DNA of 64,000 nucleotides, from assembly GCA_001767455.1 (NCBI GenBank), contig MELC01000091.1:1-64000 (forward strand), in the 5' to 3' direction. Positions 14,961 to 23,868 of this stretch are shown here, piece after piece. Source of the DNA: Acidobacteria bacterium RIFCSPLOWO2_12_FULL_66_21. GTDB taxonomy: Bacteria > Acidobacteriota > Vicinamibacteria > Vicinamibacterales > 2-12-FULL-66-21. Both the position numbers and the translations under genes were made by a program. How positions within the stretch are numbered: the stretch's first letter is position 1; every line of letters starts with the position of its first letter. The notes under the pieces were generated by a model. That model had not been told where the DNA came from and searched no databases. It worked only from the letters and a program-made list of their open reading frames with translations.

Positions 14961-15913
14961 TTGGGCACTTCGACGGCCGCGAGGAGATCCGCGATGACCT
15001 GATCGGGCGTGACGCCTTCCAGTTCCGCCTCCGCCTTCAACACGACACGATGTCTCAGGACGGCCGGCGCGGCCCGTTTCACGTCGTCGGGCAGCAGGTA
15101 AGCGCGCCCGTCGAGCGCCGCGAGCGCCTTGGACGCCTGCATCAGGTGCACGGAGCCACGCGGGCTGGCGCCGAGGGCGATCGAGGGCCAGTCACGCGAT
15201 CGGCGCGCCACCGCCGCGATGTACTGGAACAGCGGCCCTTCGACCCGCACCGCCGCAACATCGGCGCGCGCGCGCACCATCTCGGCGGCGTCGAGCACCT
15301 CCAGGTCCATCGACTCCAGCGCCCGCATGTCGAATCCCTCGTGGTGCCGCGCGAGCATGCGCTCCTCCTCGCCGCGGCTGCGATCCGGGTAGTCGAGACG
15401 GATCTTCAGCAGGAAGCGATCGAGCTCGGCCTCGGGCAGCGGGTACGTGCCTTCGAATTCCACCGGGTTCTCGGTGGCGAAGACCGCGAACTCCGGCGAC
15501 AGACGGTGCGTCGTGCCGTCCACCGTCACCTGCCGCTCTTCCATCGCTTCGAGCAGCGCCGCCTGGGTGCGCGGCGGCATGCGGTTGACCTCGTCCACGA
15601 TCAGCAGATCGGCGAACACCGGTCCCTGGCGGAGCGCGAACGTGCTCGACGTCATGTTGAAGACGTTCGATCCGATGATGTCGGCGGGCATCAGATCCGG
15701 CGTGCACTGCACGCGCTGAAACCGCAGCCCCAGGATCCGCGCCAGCGTGCGCACCGCGAGCGTCTTGCCGAGTCCGGGGACCCCTTCGACCAGCGCGTGG
15801 CCGCCGCACAGCAGCGTGACGAGCAGCAGGTCCACCGCCTCGGCATGCCCGACAATGGTGCGCTCCAGGCCACGCCGCACGTGGTTGACTACCGTCTCGA
15901 GACTGCTCGTCAT
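14957..15913 (-). CDS. MoxR-family AAA+ ATPase
   Basis: 318 residues. Walker A GVPGLGKT near residue 40-47, Walker B LLIVDEVNRMPPRTQAALLEA near 105, sensor 1 FATENPVEFEG near 150, arginine-finger/sensor 2 region SPRGSVHLMQASKA near 250. These residues and length fit the MRP/APE2220 branch of MoxR chaperone-like ATPases. It is in a five-gene minus-strand operon with overlapping start and stop codons on both sides (ATGA at 15910-15913 and 14957-14960), so stoichiometry with DUF58 and DUF4350 products is probably coordinated. Acts in the cytoplasm facing the membrane partners. Confidence 0.92.
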   Translation of the reverse strand: MTSSLETVVNHVRRGLERTIVGHAEAVDLLLVTLLCGGHALVEGVPGLGKTLAVRTLARILGLRFQRVQCTPDLMPADIIGSNVFNMTSSTFALRQGPVFADLLIVDEVNRMPPRTQAALLEAMEERQVTVDGTTHRLSPEFAVFATENPVEFEGTYPLPEAELDRFLLKIRLDYPDRSRGEEERMLARHHEGFDMRALESMDLEVLDAAEMVRARADVAAVRVEGPLFQYIAAVARRSRDWPSIALGASPRGSVHLMQASKALAALDGRAYLLPDDVKRAAPAVLRHRVVLKAEAELEGVTPDQVIADLLAAVEVPK

Positions 15914-17133
15914 CCAGTCCTCCCGGTTTTCGGTTGTGCTCGTTCGTGCGTCGTCGTGCGCGGCGCACCGTGCATTTCAGTGGCGTTGGCGGCAAGGCTC
16001 TGCAGCTCGAACACCAGACGGATCGCGTCCCTGTCGCTGAGGCCCGCGTCACCGGCGCCGATGGCGCTCTTCGAGAACACGCCCGCGACGGCCGCGCCGT
16101 CGAGAAGAAACCGATCGGCCATCGCGCGCGCGAGGCGGTCGTCAGACGCCGAGGCCGGCAGTCCGGCAAGCGACCGGCAGATGCGCCGCGTGCGGCTCAG
16201 TGCGGTCGACACGGCGACCGTCGCCGGACGCGCGCGCTCGTACAGCGCGCCCATCGTGTCGATGAACTCGAGCGGGGAGGTTCGCGGTTGATCCGGCAGG
16301 CTGCGGATCGGGCCGTGCCGCCGCGCGAACGTGAAGAGGGCGGCGGCGGCGATCGCGCCCAACTGCAGCAGCGCCCACGCCACGGGCGTGCCGCGCGCGT
16401 ACGACCAGATCGATCGCGCATACCCGTGATAGTGCTCGTCCCAGACGATGTCGCGCGCGCCAGCCGGGCCGAGCGCGTTCAACAGCAACTCCAGATGGCC
16501 GGGCGATGCGATGGCCGCGTTGGACATCGGCCGCGACGATGCCCACCAGATCATCCGGCCCGCTCCGCGGCGGGTCGTCAGGACCGCGGCATCCTCGTAG
16601 TTGCCGTACACGGCGATCCACGCAGGATCGGCAACCCGCAGCAACGGACCCGCTGGCGTCATCTCGATCGCCGGAGCACTGCGCGTCAGACTGCTCGGGA
16701 ACGACGGTCCGTACGATCGCGCCGGGCTCGTCGTGCGGGTCGGGGCGCCCCGGAGCTCGAGTCCCGGAAGAAACCTGGCCGCCGGCGGGCCTGTGGCGAG
16801 CACGATGCCGCCTGCATCCGCGAACGCGGCAAGCGCGGCGACGTCCTGGCGTGACGCCGGCAGGAACGGGTCGGCGAGCACCAGCACGGTGCGGCCGGGA
16901 TCGGCTCGCAGGACCGCGCAGGGCTCGAAGGAACGCCGAATGGCGAACCCCGCGTCTTTCAGGAGCACGTAGGCGGCCTTCGCTCCGTCCGGAGCGGTCG
17001 CGTAGCTGGAGCCGGCGTGCTGCGGCGCGCCGCTCTCCGCGGCCAGCACGAACGAGAGGCCGGTCATCGCGAGCATCGCGGTCAGCCCGGCCATCAACAG
17101 GATCAGATCGCTGTTTCGTGCGCCCGCACGCAT
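15910..17133 (-). CDS. DUF4350 domain membrane protein
   Basis: 407 residues. An N-terminal helix (LILLMAGLTAMLAMTGLSFVLA) is followed by a periplasmic segment SSYATAPDGAKAAYVLLKDAG with the GxxAxxxLLxxxG pattern typical of DUF4350, and LVLADPFLPASRQDVAAL. A second membrane helix (PVAWALLQLGAIAAAALFTFA) lies near residue 275, then a helical cytoplasmic tail. This is a usual companion of MoxR/DUF58/DUF4129 genes; function unknown. It overlaps DUF4129 by 31 bp at its start, so ribosomes must re-enter within the upstream gene. Confidence 0.8.
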   Translation of the reverse strand: MRAGARNSDLILLMAGLTAMLAMTGLSFVLAAESGAPQHAGSSYATAPDGAKAAYVLLKDAGFAIRRSFEPCAVLRADPGRTVLVLADPFLPASRQDVAALAAFADAGGIVLATGPPAARFLPGLELRGAPTRTTSPARSYGPSFPSSLTRSAPAIEMTPAGPLLRVADPAWIAVYGNYEDAAVLTTRRGAGRMIWWASSRPMSNAAIASPGHLELLLNALGPAGARDIVWDEHYHGYARSIWSYARGTPVAWALLQLGAIAAAALFTFARRHGPIRSLPDQPRTSPLEFIDTMGALYERARPATVAVSTALSRTRRICRSLAGLPASASDDRLARAMADRFLLDGAAVAGVFSKSAIGAGDAGLSDRDAIRLVFELQSLAANATEMHGAPRTTTHERAQPKTGRTG

Positions 17134-18071
17134 CCCAGCAGCTCCAGATCGTGGATCAGGCGCGCGGCCTCATCGGCCGCGCCCGGACTGTTGGCGTACA
17201 CCGTCCGCTCGAACTGGCGGACGATGTCGTGAAAGACGACGCGGCGGGCGTCGGCGGGTTCGAGCAGGCGGGCGTATTCGCGCGCGGTGCGCGACTCATC
17301 GACACGCCACGTACCCTGCTCCTCCAGCCGCTGCACGGCCGCGCGATAGGCACACCGGACCGCTTCGCTCGTCTGACCGTCGCGCGCGGCGGCCAGGGCG
17401 CGCAGCGCCCATTCCCGCGCCGGCGTCAACGGCCGCAACTCGTTGGCGTCGTTCAGCGCGACGCTCGATCGGGACCGCCGCGTGGTCCGATACAGAAACC
17501 ACGCTATCCCGGACAGGGCGAAGAGTGCCGCGAGCCACGCGAGCGTCAGTCCCAGGCGGTCCATGTCGAGGCCGGCGGGGGCCACGCGTTTCCACACACG
17601 TCGGAATGCCGCGGTGACCCAGTCGCGCAACCGCGTGGTCCACGGTACCGACCGGAGATGCGTGAACTCTCGCCGTGCGAGCACGGCGTCGAGCGACCGG
17701 TGCAGGTCGACGGTGTCGGGCGACCCGCTCTGGAAGGACTCCGCTTCCGCCGTCATGCCGCGAAGGGCGGATAGGATCGCCGTTCGCCGCTCGGCCCATC
17801 GCGACGGATCGGATCGGGCGCGCGCGAGACTCTGCGCGATGGGCTCGAGGCGCACATCGAACACCTGCTGCCGTGTCCGCACGCGCAAGGTCGAGGGGAC
17901 CGTAGTGATGATGCGCGTGACGTCTTCGGGCGTGGCCCGTTCGATCGCGGCGGAGAGCGTCTCGAGCGTCGTGATGAACGCGCGCGCGTCCACCTCCTCG
18001 GCGGCCGCGGACCGGGCGGCGGCGGGCGTCGAGGCTGCGAGCGCCAGCAGAAGGAAGACGGTTCGCCGCAC
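17103..18071 (-). CDS. DUF4129 domain protein
   Basis: 322 residues from a GTG start. A signal peptide (TVFLLLALAASTPAAA), a helical extracytoplasmic region, one membrane helix (LGLTLAWLAALFALSGIAWFLY, about 188-209) and a C-terminal cytoplasmic domain with EWALRALAAARDGQTSEAVRCAYRAAVQRLEEQG, the classical DUF4129 signature, then EYARLLEPA and IVRQFERTVYANSPGAADEAAR. DUF4129 is found with transglutaminase-like or MoxR/DUF58 modules. Six base pairs separate it from the upstream membrane protein gene. Confidence 0.82.
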   Translation of the reverse strand: MRRTVFLLLALAASTPAAARSAAAEEVDARAFITTLETLSAAIERATPEDVTRIITTVPSTLRVRTRQQVFDVRLEPIAQSLARARSDPSRWAERRTAILSALRGMTAEAESFQSGSPDTVDLHRSLDAVLARREFTHLRSVPWTTRLRDWVTAAFRRVWKRVAPAGLDMDRLGLTLAWLAALFALSGIAWFLYRTTRRSRSSVALNDANELRPLTPAREWALRALAAARDGQTSEAVRCAYRAAVQRLEEQGTWRVDESRTAREYARLLEPADARRVVFHDIVRQFERTVYANSPGAADEAARLIHDLELLGCVRAHETAI

Positions 18072-18077
18072 GCTGGC

Positions 18078-19037
18078 TCAGCTTGGCGTTACGGCGGGAG
18101 GCGTCGAAAAGGTGGAGCCTCCGCCGGGGGTTTCGAGGGACTGCATCATCAGCTGGAGGTCGAGCCCCTCGTGGCGGACGCGCATGTCGTAATACAGCAG
18201 CGCGAGCGCCACGATGCCCAGCGGGCCGCTGATCGCGCCGGCCACAGCGCCAGCGAACGCGCCGACGAGATTCAGCGCGAAGGCGGCGCGTGTGTCGGGA
18301 CCCATCACGATGGCGGCGACCGTGAACGGGCCCTGGAAGAGAAGGGCCGTAGCGTAGGTCACGGCCGCCGCGAAGAGGCCGACGATCAGGATGCGCCACC
18401 GGTGGCCGGCGCCGAGCTCGACGCCGCGGCGGATCGCCTCGCTGGCCGTGATCGGTTCGAGCATGACGGCGGGTATCGACAGGGCGTACCGCAGCCAGAG
18501 ATACAGCATCAATATCCCCGCCGCCAGGACCATCAGCACCATGACGACGCCGCCGGCCCACGGAGCGCCGAGCGCGAAGACCACTGCCATCACGGCGCCG
18601 ACGACGATGGCCGCGATGAACACGCCCGCCATGCGCAGGCCGATGAGCAGCAGCACCAGCAACAGGCGGCCGACGCGATCGCGCACGCGGCGGAACGCAC
18701 CCGCCGCCGATGTGTCACGCCCCATGTAGATGTCCGAGACGGCCGCCGTGGTCGCACCGAACGCAATCATCGACACGACAAAGTACACGGCCATCAGCGC
18801 GAACATGGCGAAGGCCAGGCCCATCATCGTGAACGCCTCGCTCACGTTCGGCTCGTGCCCCGGCTGCCCGAGGCGGCCCGCCAGCGTCGAGATCGTCTGC
18901 GACACCATGGCCATCCCGGCGGCAAACACCGCCGGGATGACCATGATCGCGACGAGCGTGCGAAACCGCGCGCGATAGAGGCTGAAGGAGCGATCGAGCA
19001 GTTCGCCGAGCGACAGCGGACGCAGGTCCATAGCCAT
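18078..19037 (-). CDS. Multi-pass membrane protein (glycerophosphodiesterase-membrane-domain type)
   Basis: 319 residues from the ATG at 19037, preceded by GGGAG; a much longer upstream frame is a shadow. LRPLSLGELLDRSFSLYRARFRTLV is the hallmark N-terminus of a family of six-helix proteins related to the membrane domain of glycerophosphoryl diester phosphodiesterase and DUF975-like proteins. Helices then alternate with short loops, including PAVMLEPITASEAIRRGVELG, another family block. First gene of the minus-strand operon that runs through DUF4129, DUF4350, MoxR and DUF58. No catalytic motif; likely scaffold or transporter. Confidence 0.75.
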   Translation of the reverse strand: MAMDLRPLSLGELLDRSFSLYRARFRTLVAIMVIPAVFAAGMAMVSQTISTLAGRLGQPGHEPNVSEAFTMMGLAFAMFALMAVYFVVSMIAFGATTAAVSDIYMGRDTSAAGAFRRVRDRVGRLLLVLLLIGLRMAGVFIAAIVVGAVMAVVFALGAPWAGGVVMVLMVLAAGILMLYLWLRYALSIPAVMLEPITASEAIRRGVELGAGHRWRILIVGLFAAAVTYATALLFQGPFTVAAIVMGPDTRAAFALNLVGAFAGAVAGAISGPLGIVALALLYYDMRVRHEGLDLQLMMQSLETPGGGSTFSTPPAVTPS

Positions 19038-19297
19038 CGAGGATCTCCCAGGTTCGGGTGGCGTGATGGTAACACGCGCCCGTTTGCTCCCATTCCCGCG
19101 GTTTTCGGCGTGAAGGGCTGCCGGGGAACCGGCAGGCGCCCGGCGCGTGGATTCGCCCCACTTTTGGCCTGTCCGTCCCCGCGGTTCTGCCCCGGCGCCG
19201 TCCCCGGTCCTTCCCGGCCTTCCGCGCACGTTTCTTGCTCTCTTCGCCTCGAACTCCTCTATTGCCGTGATTCCGTCACCGTTGTCTCGAGGGCCCG
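19038..19297. other. Divergent intergenic region
   Basis: 260 bp between the start of the minus-strand envelope operon and the plus-strand nfn-por operon. It must carry promoters for both, but I see no confident -35/-10 pair, operator or structured leader. It is C-rich on the plus strand (19150-19260) and has no start with a ribosome site inside. Confidence 0.5.
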
Positions 19298-20146
19298 ATG
19301 CACCGAATTCTCTCGCGCGAGGCGCTTGCGCCGGATGTCGTACGGTTCTGGGTTGACGCTCCACCGATAGCCCGCAAACGCCGCCCCGGCCAGTTCGTGA
19401 TCGTTCGACTTGGGGAGGGGGGCGAACGCATTCCCCTCACCATCGCCGATGCCGATCCGAAACGTGGCGCCATCGCCCTGGTCGTGCAGGGCGTCGGCAA
19501 GACCACCCGCGACCTGAACGCGATGGAGCCGGGCGACGCCATCCAGGACGTTGCCGGTCCGCTGGGGCTTCCGACGAAGATCGAGCCGGGGCAGCGCGTG
19601 TGCTGCGTGGGTGGCGGGATCGGCACCGCCGTGGTGTTGCCGATCGCGCGCGCGGTCCGCGAGGCTGGCGGCCACGTGGTGTCCATCCTCGGCGCGCGCA
19701 CGCGCGACCTGATCATCCTCGAAGACGACGTCCGCGCCGTCAGCCACACCTGCGTGGTGACGACCGACGATGGGAGCTACGGGCAGAAAGGGCTGGTCAC
19801 TGACGCGCTGCGGGAGGCGATCGCGAAAGCGCCGGAGCCCTTCCACGAAGTGGTGGCGATCGGGCCGCTGCCGATGATGCGCGCGGTGTGCGAGCTGACG
19901 CGGCCGCTCGGCCTGCGCACGATCGTCAGCCTGAACCCCGTGATGGTGGACGGCACCGGCATGTGCGGCGGGTGCCGCGTGACGGTCGGCGGCGAGCAGA
20001 AGTTCGTCTGTGTCGACGGGCCGGAGTTCGACGGGCATCAGGTGGACTTCGGCGAGCTGATGGCGCGGTTGACGGCGTACAAGGAGCAGGAGGCCGTGGC
20101 ATGCGCTCGGCATCCGGTGGCGGGGCCGTTCACGCCCGCGTGGTGA
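19298..20146 (+). CDS. nfnA: NfnA/SudB-like FAD/NAD(P)-binding reductase subunit
   Basis: 282 residues. An N-terminal ferredoxin-reductase FAD domain (RKRRPGQFVIVRL, RIPLTIAD, with the flavin-binding R-x-P-L-T pattern), a NAD-binding half with GGGIGTAVVLPIARA and a C-terminal iron-sulfur site MCGGCRVTVGGEQKFVCVDG, whose spaced cysteines hold a 2Fe-2S cluster. This is the small subunit of NADH-dependent ferredoxin:NADP oxidoreductase and of sulfide dehydrogenase. Being directly followed by its partner and a complete oxidoreductase, it probably feeds or drains electrons between NAD(P)H and ferredoxin. Confidence 0.88.
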   Translation: MHRILSREALAPDVVRFWVDAPPIARKRRPGQFVIVRLGEGGERIPLTIADADPKRGAIALVVQGVGKTTRDLNAMEPGDAIQDVAGPLGLPTKIEPGQRVCCVGGGIGTAVVLPIARAVREAGGHVVSILGARTRDLIILEDDVRAVSHTCVVTTDDGSYGQKGLVTDALREAIAKAPEPFHEVVAIGPLPMMRAVCELTRPLGLRTIVSLNPVMVDGTGMCGGCRVTVGGEQKFVCVDGPEFDGHQVDFGELMARLTAYKEQEAVACARHPVAGPFTPAW

Positions 20147-20151
20147 GGTCG

Positions 20152-21573
20152 ATGGCGAAAAAGATCACGCAGAAAACGAAGACCCCGATGCCGTGCGTGG
20201 ACCCGGCCGTCCGTAGCCGCGCATTTGTCGAAGTGGCCAGCGGATACACCGAAGAGATGGCAGTCGCGGAAGCGAATCGCTGCATTCTCTGCAAGAACCG
20301 CCCGTGCATCGCGGGATGCCCGGTGGAGATCGACATCCCCAAGTTCATCCAGAAGGTCGCGGAGGGAGATTTCGAGGGGGCGTTCCAGACCCTCACCGAG
20401 AAGAACGTCCTGCCCGCGATCTGCGGCCGCGTCTGCCCGCAGGAAGATCAGTGCGAGAAGCTGTGCACGCTCGGCGTCAAGTTCGAGCCGGTGGCGATCG
20501 GCCGCCTGGAGCGGTTCGTCGCGGATCGCGCCGCGGCCTTCGGTTCGCAATCCGACAGCGGAACCTCGCCGCAGCCGACGGGCCACAAGGTTGCCGTGGT
20601 GGGGTCGGGCCCCGCGGGCCTGACGGTCGCCGCGGATCTGGCGAAGATGGGGCACAGCGTCACGATTTTCGAGGCGCTGCACGAGGCGGGCGGCGTGCTG
20701 ATGTACGGCATCCCCGAGTTCCGCCTGCCGAAGGAGATCGTCCAGCGCGAGATCCACGGGCTCGAGCGCATCGGCGTCGAGCTGAAAGTGAACCACGTCA
20801 TCGGCCGGACCTTCACCGTTGACGACCTGTTCGAGGAGCTCGGGTACGAAGCGGTCTTCATCGGCACGGGCGCCGGTCTGCCGCACTTCCCGAAGATCCC
20901 CGGCGTCAACCTGATTGGCGTGTACTCGGCGAACGAATACCTCACGCGCTCGAACCTGATGAAGGCGTACAAGTTCCCGGAGACGGACACGCCAATCGTC
21001 CACGGCCGCCGCGTTGCGGTGATCGGAGGCGGGAACACGGCGATGGACGCGGTGCGCACGGCGCTCCGGCTCGGCGCCGAGCACGCGTATCTCGTCTACA
21101 GGCGCACCGAGCACGAGATGCCCGCGCGTCTCGAGGAGATCGAGCACGCAAAAGAGGAGGGGGTCGAGATCTCGTTCCTCGCGGCGCCGGTCGGGATCCT
21201 CGGAGACGACCGGAAGCGGGTGTGCGCGATGCGCTGCATACGCATGGAGCTGGGAGAGCCGGACGCGTCGGGGAGGCGCAGCCCGGTACCGCAGCCCGGT
21301 TCCGAGTTCGAGATCGACGTCGACGTGGTCGTGTTCGCGGTCGGCCAGGGCGCGAACCCCCTGATTCGATCGACGACCCCCGATCTGCACGTGAACAAGT
21401 GGGGCAACATCTGCGCGGACGCCGCGACCGGCGCGACGGAGAAGAAGGGCGTGTTCGCCGGCGGCGATATCGTCACCGGCGGCGCGACGGTGATCTCGGC
21501 GATGGGCGCGGGGCGCCGGGCGGCGCGCGCGATTGACGTGTACCTGCGAAACCCGCTGCCGGACGGGGTGTGA
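20152..21573 (+). CDS. nfnB: NfnB / GltD-like NADPH oxidoreductase subunit
   Basis: 473 residues from the ATG at 20152, 5 bp after nfnA. N-terminal cysteine sets for two 4Fe-4S clusters (NRCILCKNRPCIAGCPVEID and ICGRVCPQEDQCEKLC), then FAD-binding GSGPAGLTVAADLAKMGH and EALHEAGGVLMYGIPEFRLP, and NADP-binding GGGNTAMDAVRTALRLGA, with the C-terminal FAD block GVFAGGDIVTGGATVISAMGAGRRAA. This matches the large subunit NfnB and the glutamate synthase small subunit; absence of a GltB and pairing with nfnA favour NfnB, an electron-bifurcating transhydrogenase. Stop and next start overlap (21570-21573). Confidence 0.88.
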   Translation: MAKKITQKTKTPMPCVDPAVRSRAFVEVASGYTEEMAVAEANRCILCKNRPCIAGCPVEIDIPKFIQKVAEGDFEGAFQTLTEKNVLPAICGRVCPQEDQCEKLCTLGVKFEPVAIGRLERFVADRAAAFGSQSDSGTSPQPTGHKVAVVGSGPAGLTVAADLAKMGHSVTIFEALHEAGGVLMYGIPEFRLPKEIVQREIHGLERIGVELKVNHVIGRTFTVDDLFEELGYEAVFIGTGAGLPHFPKIPGVNLIGVYSANEYLTRSNLMKAYKFPETDTPIVHGRRVAVIGGGNTAMDAVRTALRLGAEHAYLVYRRTEHEMPARLEEIEHAKEEGVEISFLAAPVGILGDDRKRVCAMRCIRMELGEPDASGRRSPVPQPGSEFEIDVDVVVFAVGQGANPLIRSTTPDLHVNKWGNICADAATGATEKKGVFAGGDIVTGGATVISAMGAGRRAARAIDVYLRNPLPDGV

Positions 21574-22160
21574 CGATGATTGCGACGCGCTTTCACGGCC
21601 GCGGCGGACAGGGTTCGGTGATCGCCTCGAAGCTGCTGGCCTCCGCGCTCTTCAACGAGGGATGGCAGGTGCAGGCGTTTCCCTCGTTCGGCGCCGAGCG
21701 CACGGGCGCGCCGGTCATGGCGTTCCTCCGCTGCGACCACGCGCCCATCAACGAGCACTACAACGTCTACGAGCCGGATCACGTCGTCGTGCTCGACCCG
21801 GTGCTGCTGAAGACGGTGAACGTCACCGCCGGGCTCAAGCCGGGCGGCTGGCTGCTGGTGAACTCACCGAGGACGCCGGAGGAGCTTGGCATCGAGGGGA
21901 ACTTCAATGTGGCGACGTGCGACGGGACGGCCATTGCGCTGGCGCACGGGCTGGGATCGCGCACCTCGCCGATCGTGAACACGGCGATGGCCGGCGCGTT
22001 TGCCGCCGTGACGGCGCTCGTCAGCCTCGACGCGATTCTGGGGGCGATTCCGGATTACGTGCCGTCGAACGTGGCCGCGAACCAGTCCGCGGCGCGGGAG
22101 GCATTCGGAAAGACCCTCGTCCGCGACCGATCCGGGGTCCGGAGCGGAGCCCCGGTCTAG
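21570..22160 (+). CDS. porG: 2-oxoacid:ferredoxin oxidoreductase gamma subunit
   Basis: 196 residues from a GTG that overlaps the nfnB stop; an ATG two codons later is the alternative. FHGRGGQGSVIASKLLASAL and FGAERTGAPVMAFLR are the hallmarks of the gamma subunit (catalytic domain common to pyruvate/ketoisovalerate oxidoreductases), as is the end NQSAAREAFGK. The gamma subunit holds coenzyme-A-binding contacts in the complex. Family could be pyruvate, 2-ketoisovalerate or 2-oxoglutarate specific. Length is typical. Confidence 0.88.
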   Translation: MTMIATRFHGRGGQGSVIASKLLASALFNEGWQVQAFPSFGAERTGAPVMAFLRCDHAPINEHYNVYEPDHVVVLDPVLLKTVNVTAGLKPGGWLLVNSPRTPEELGIEGNFNVATCDGTAIALAHGLGSRTSPIVNTAMAGAFAAVTALVSLDAILGAIPDYVPSNVAANQSAAREAFGKTLVRDRSGVRSGAPV

Positions 22161-22173
22161 TCAGGAGATCAGC

Positions 22174-23868
22174 ATGAGCGTTTCCATCAGGCATCCCGAG
22201 GACGTGCCCGACGGGACACCGATGTCGGTGTCGCTCCGGAGCACGCGGGAGCTGGCGACTGGAAACTGGCGGACCTTCCGCCCGCAATACGTGACCGAGC
22301 CGTCGCCCTGCAACCTGGATTGTCCGGCCGGCACGGACGTGCGGGCGTTCCTCACTCTCGCCTCGCGCGGCCAGGCCACCGACGCGTGGCGGACGATTCT
22401 CGAGCACAACCCGCTGCCGGGCGTCTGCGGGCGCGTCTGCTATCACCCGTGCGAGGAGGCGTGCAATCGCAGCGCGATTGACGAGCGGGTCGCGGTGCAC
22501 GCCGTCGAGCGCGCGATTGCGGCGGAAGCGGCGCGCGAGAACGCGGCGGCCGCGGTCCTCGCGGGCGCGCGATCGCTGGACGATTCGGCGGTCGCGGTCA
22601 TCGGATCCGGGCCGGCCGGCCTGAGCTGCGCGTACCAACTGGCCCGGCAGGGCCGCCGTGCGGTGATCTTCGAGGCCGCCGACGAGCCCGGCGGCATGCT
22701 GCGCTACGGCATCCCCGCGTATCGCCTGCCGCGCGAGGTGCTGTCGGACGAAGTGGACCTGCTGCGCCGCCTCGGGGTCGAGTTCAGGACCGGCGTGCGC
22801 TTCGGCGCCGGCATGGTGTGGGAGGACCTGCGCCCCTTCGACGCGGTCTTCCTGGCCGTCGGCGCCCAGCGATCGCGTCCGGCCGGCGTCGCGGGCGAGG
22901 ACCTCAAGGGCGTACGGCCGGCGATTGACTTCCTGCGCGGGGTGAACGCGGGCCGCGACGTTTCGGTCAGCGGCCGCGTGGTGGTCATCGGCGGCGGCAA
23001 CACGGCCGTCGATGCCGCGCGCGTCGCGCTGCGCAAGGGGGCGCACGTGACGATCGTCTACCGGCGGTCGCGCGCGGAAATGCCGGCGCATCCCGACGAG
23101 ATCGCGCAGGCCGAAACCGAGGGCGTTCAGTTCATCTTCCAGGCGGCGCCTCTCCGCTTCCAGGGCTGGCGCGGCGTGCTCACGAGCCTGCATTGCCAGC
23201 GCACGCGGCTCGGCGCGCCAGACGCGAGCGGCCGCCGACGGCCGGAGCCGATCCCGGGCGACACGCTGACGATTTCCTGCAACGACGCGCTGACCGCGAT
23301 AGGCGAAGAACTCGAAGAGGCCGCGTTTGCTTCCGCGGTCGAGATCGCCCACGGGCGGCTGCGCGCCGATCGATGGGGACGCACGGCGAAGGCGCCGCTC
23401 TTCGCCGGCGGTGACGCGGCCACGGGCGCGGGGACCGTCGTCGAGGCGATCGGCTCGGGGAGCCGCGCGGCGCGTGCCATCGACGCGATGCTGGCCGGGC
23501 GCGAGATCCCCGAGGATCCGGCCGACGGTCGCCGTGTGGCGGTCGAAGACCTGAACCTGTTCTACTTCGGCCGCGCCGCCCGCGCGCACGTGCCGATGCT
23601 GCATCACAGCTATGCCGTGGCCGGCTTCCGTGAAGTGTCCGGCACGCTGGAATGGGCGCAGGCGCGGGAAGAAGCGGGACGCTGCCTGAGCTGCGGCTTC
23701 TGCACCGAGTGCAGCAACTGCCTGATCTTCTGCCCGGACGTCGCCATCGCGCGCAACGTCGCGGGCGGCGGCTACACGATCGACGAGGGCCACTGCAAAG
23801 GGTGCGGCGTCTGCGTCGCGGAATGTCCGCGCGGCGCGATGGCGCTGGTGCCCGAGGAGGCGCGGTGA
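22174..23868 (+). CDS. GltD-like flavoprotein fused to the PorD ferredoxin (delta) subunit
   Basis: 564 residues, with AGGAG upstream. N-terminal cluster cysteines C46, C50 and C85, C89, C93, C97 are followed by FAD-binding GSGPAGLSCAYQLARQG (about 144-160), NADP-binding GGGNTAVDAARVALRKGA, and a second FAD block LFAGGDAATGAGTVVEAIGSG. The last 65 residues are a two-cluster ferredoxin: C504/C507, then C510-C513-C516-C520 (CTECSNCLIFCP), and C541-C544-C547-C551 (CKGCGVCVAECPRG), the delta subunit of 2-oxoacid oxidoreductases. Joining the delta ferredoxin to an NAD(P)H flavoprotein would wire the oxidoreductase directly to pyridine nucleotide. Its stop overlaps the alpha start (GTGA). Confidence 0.85.
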   Translation: MSVSIRHPEDVPDGTPMSVSLRSTRELATGNWRTFRPQYVTEPSPCNLDCPAGTDVRAFLTLASRGQATDAWRTILEHNPLPGVCGRVCYHPCEEACNRSAIDERVAVHAVERAIAAEAARENAAAAVLAGARSLDDSAVAVIGSGPAGLSCAYQLARQGRRAVIFEAADEPGGMLRYGIPAYRLPREVLSDEVDLLRRLGVEFRTGVRFGAGMVWEDLRPFDAVFLAVGAQRSRPAGVAGEDLKGVRPAIDFLRGVNAGRDVSVSGRVVVIGGGNTAVDAARVALRKGAHVTIVYRRSRAEMPAHPDEIAQAETEGVQFIFQAAPLRFQGWRGVLTSLHCQRTRLGAPDASGRRRPEPIPGDTLTISCNDALTAIGEELEEAAFASAVEIAHGRLRADRWGRTAKAPLFAGGDAATGAGTVVEAIGSGSRAARAIDAMLAGREIPEDPADGRRVAVEDLNLFYFGRAARAHVPMLHHSYAVAGFREVSGTLEWAQAREEAGRCLSCGFCTECSNCLIFCPDVAIARNVAGGGYTIDEGHCKGCGVCVAECPRGAMALVPEEAR

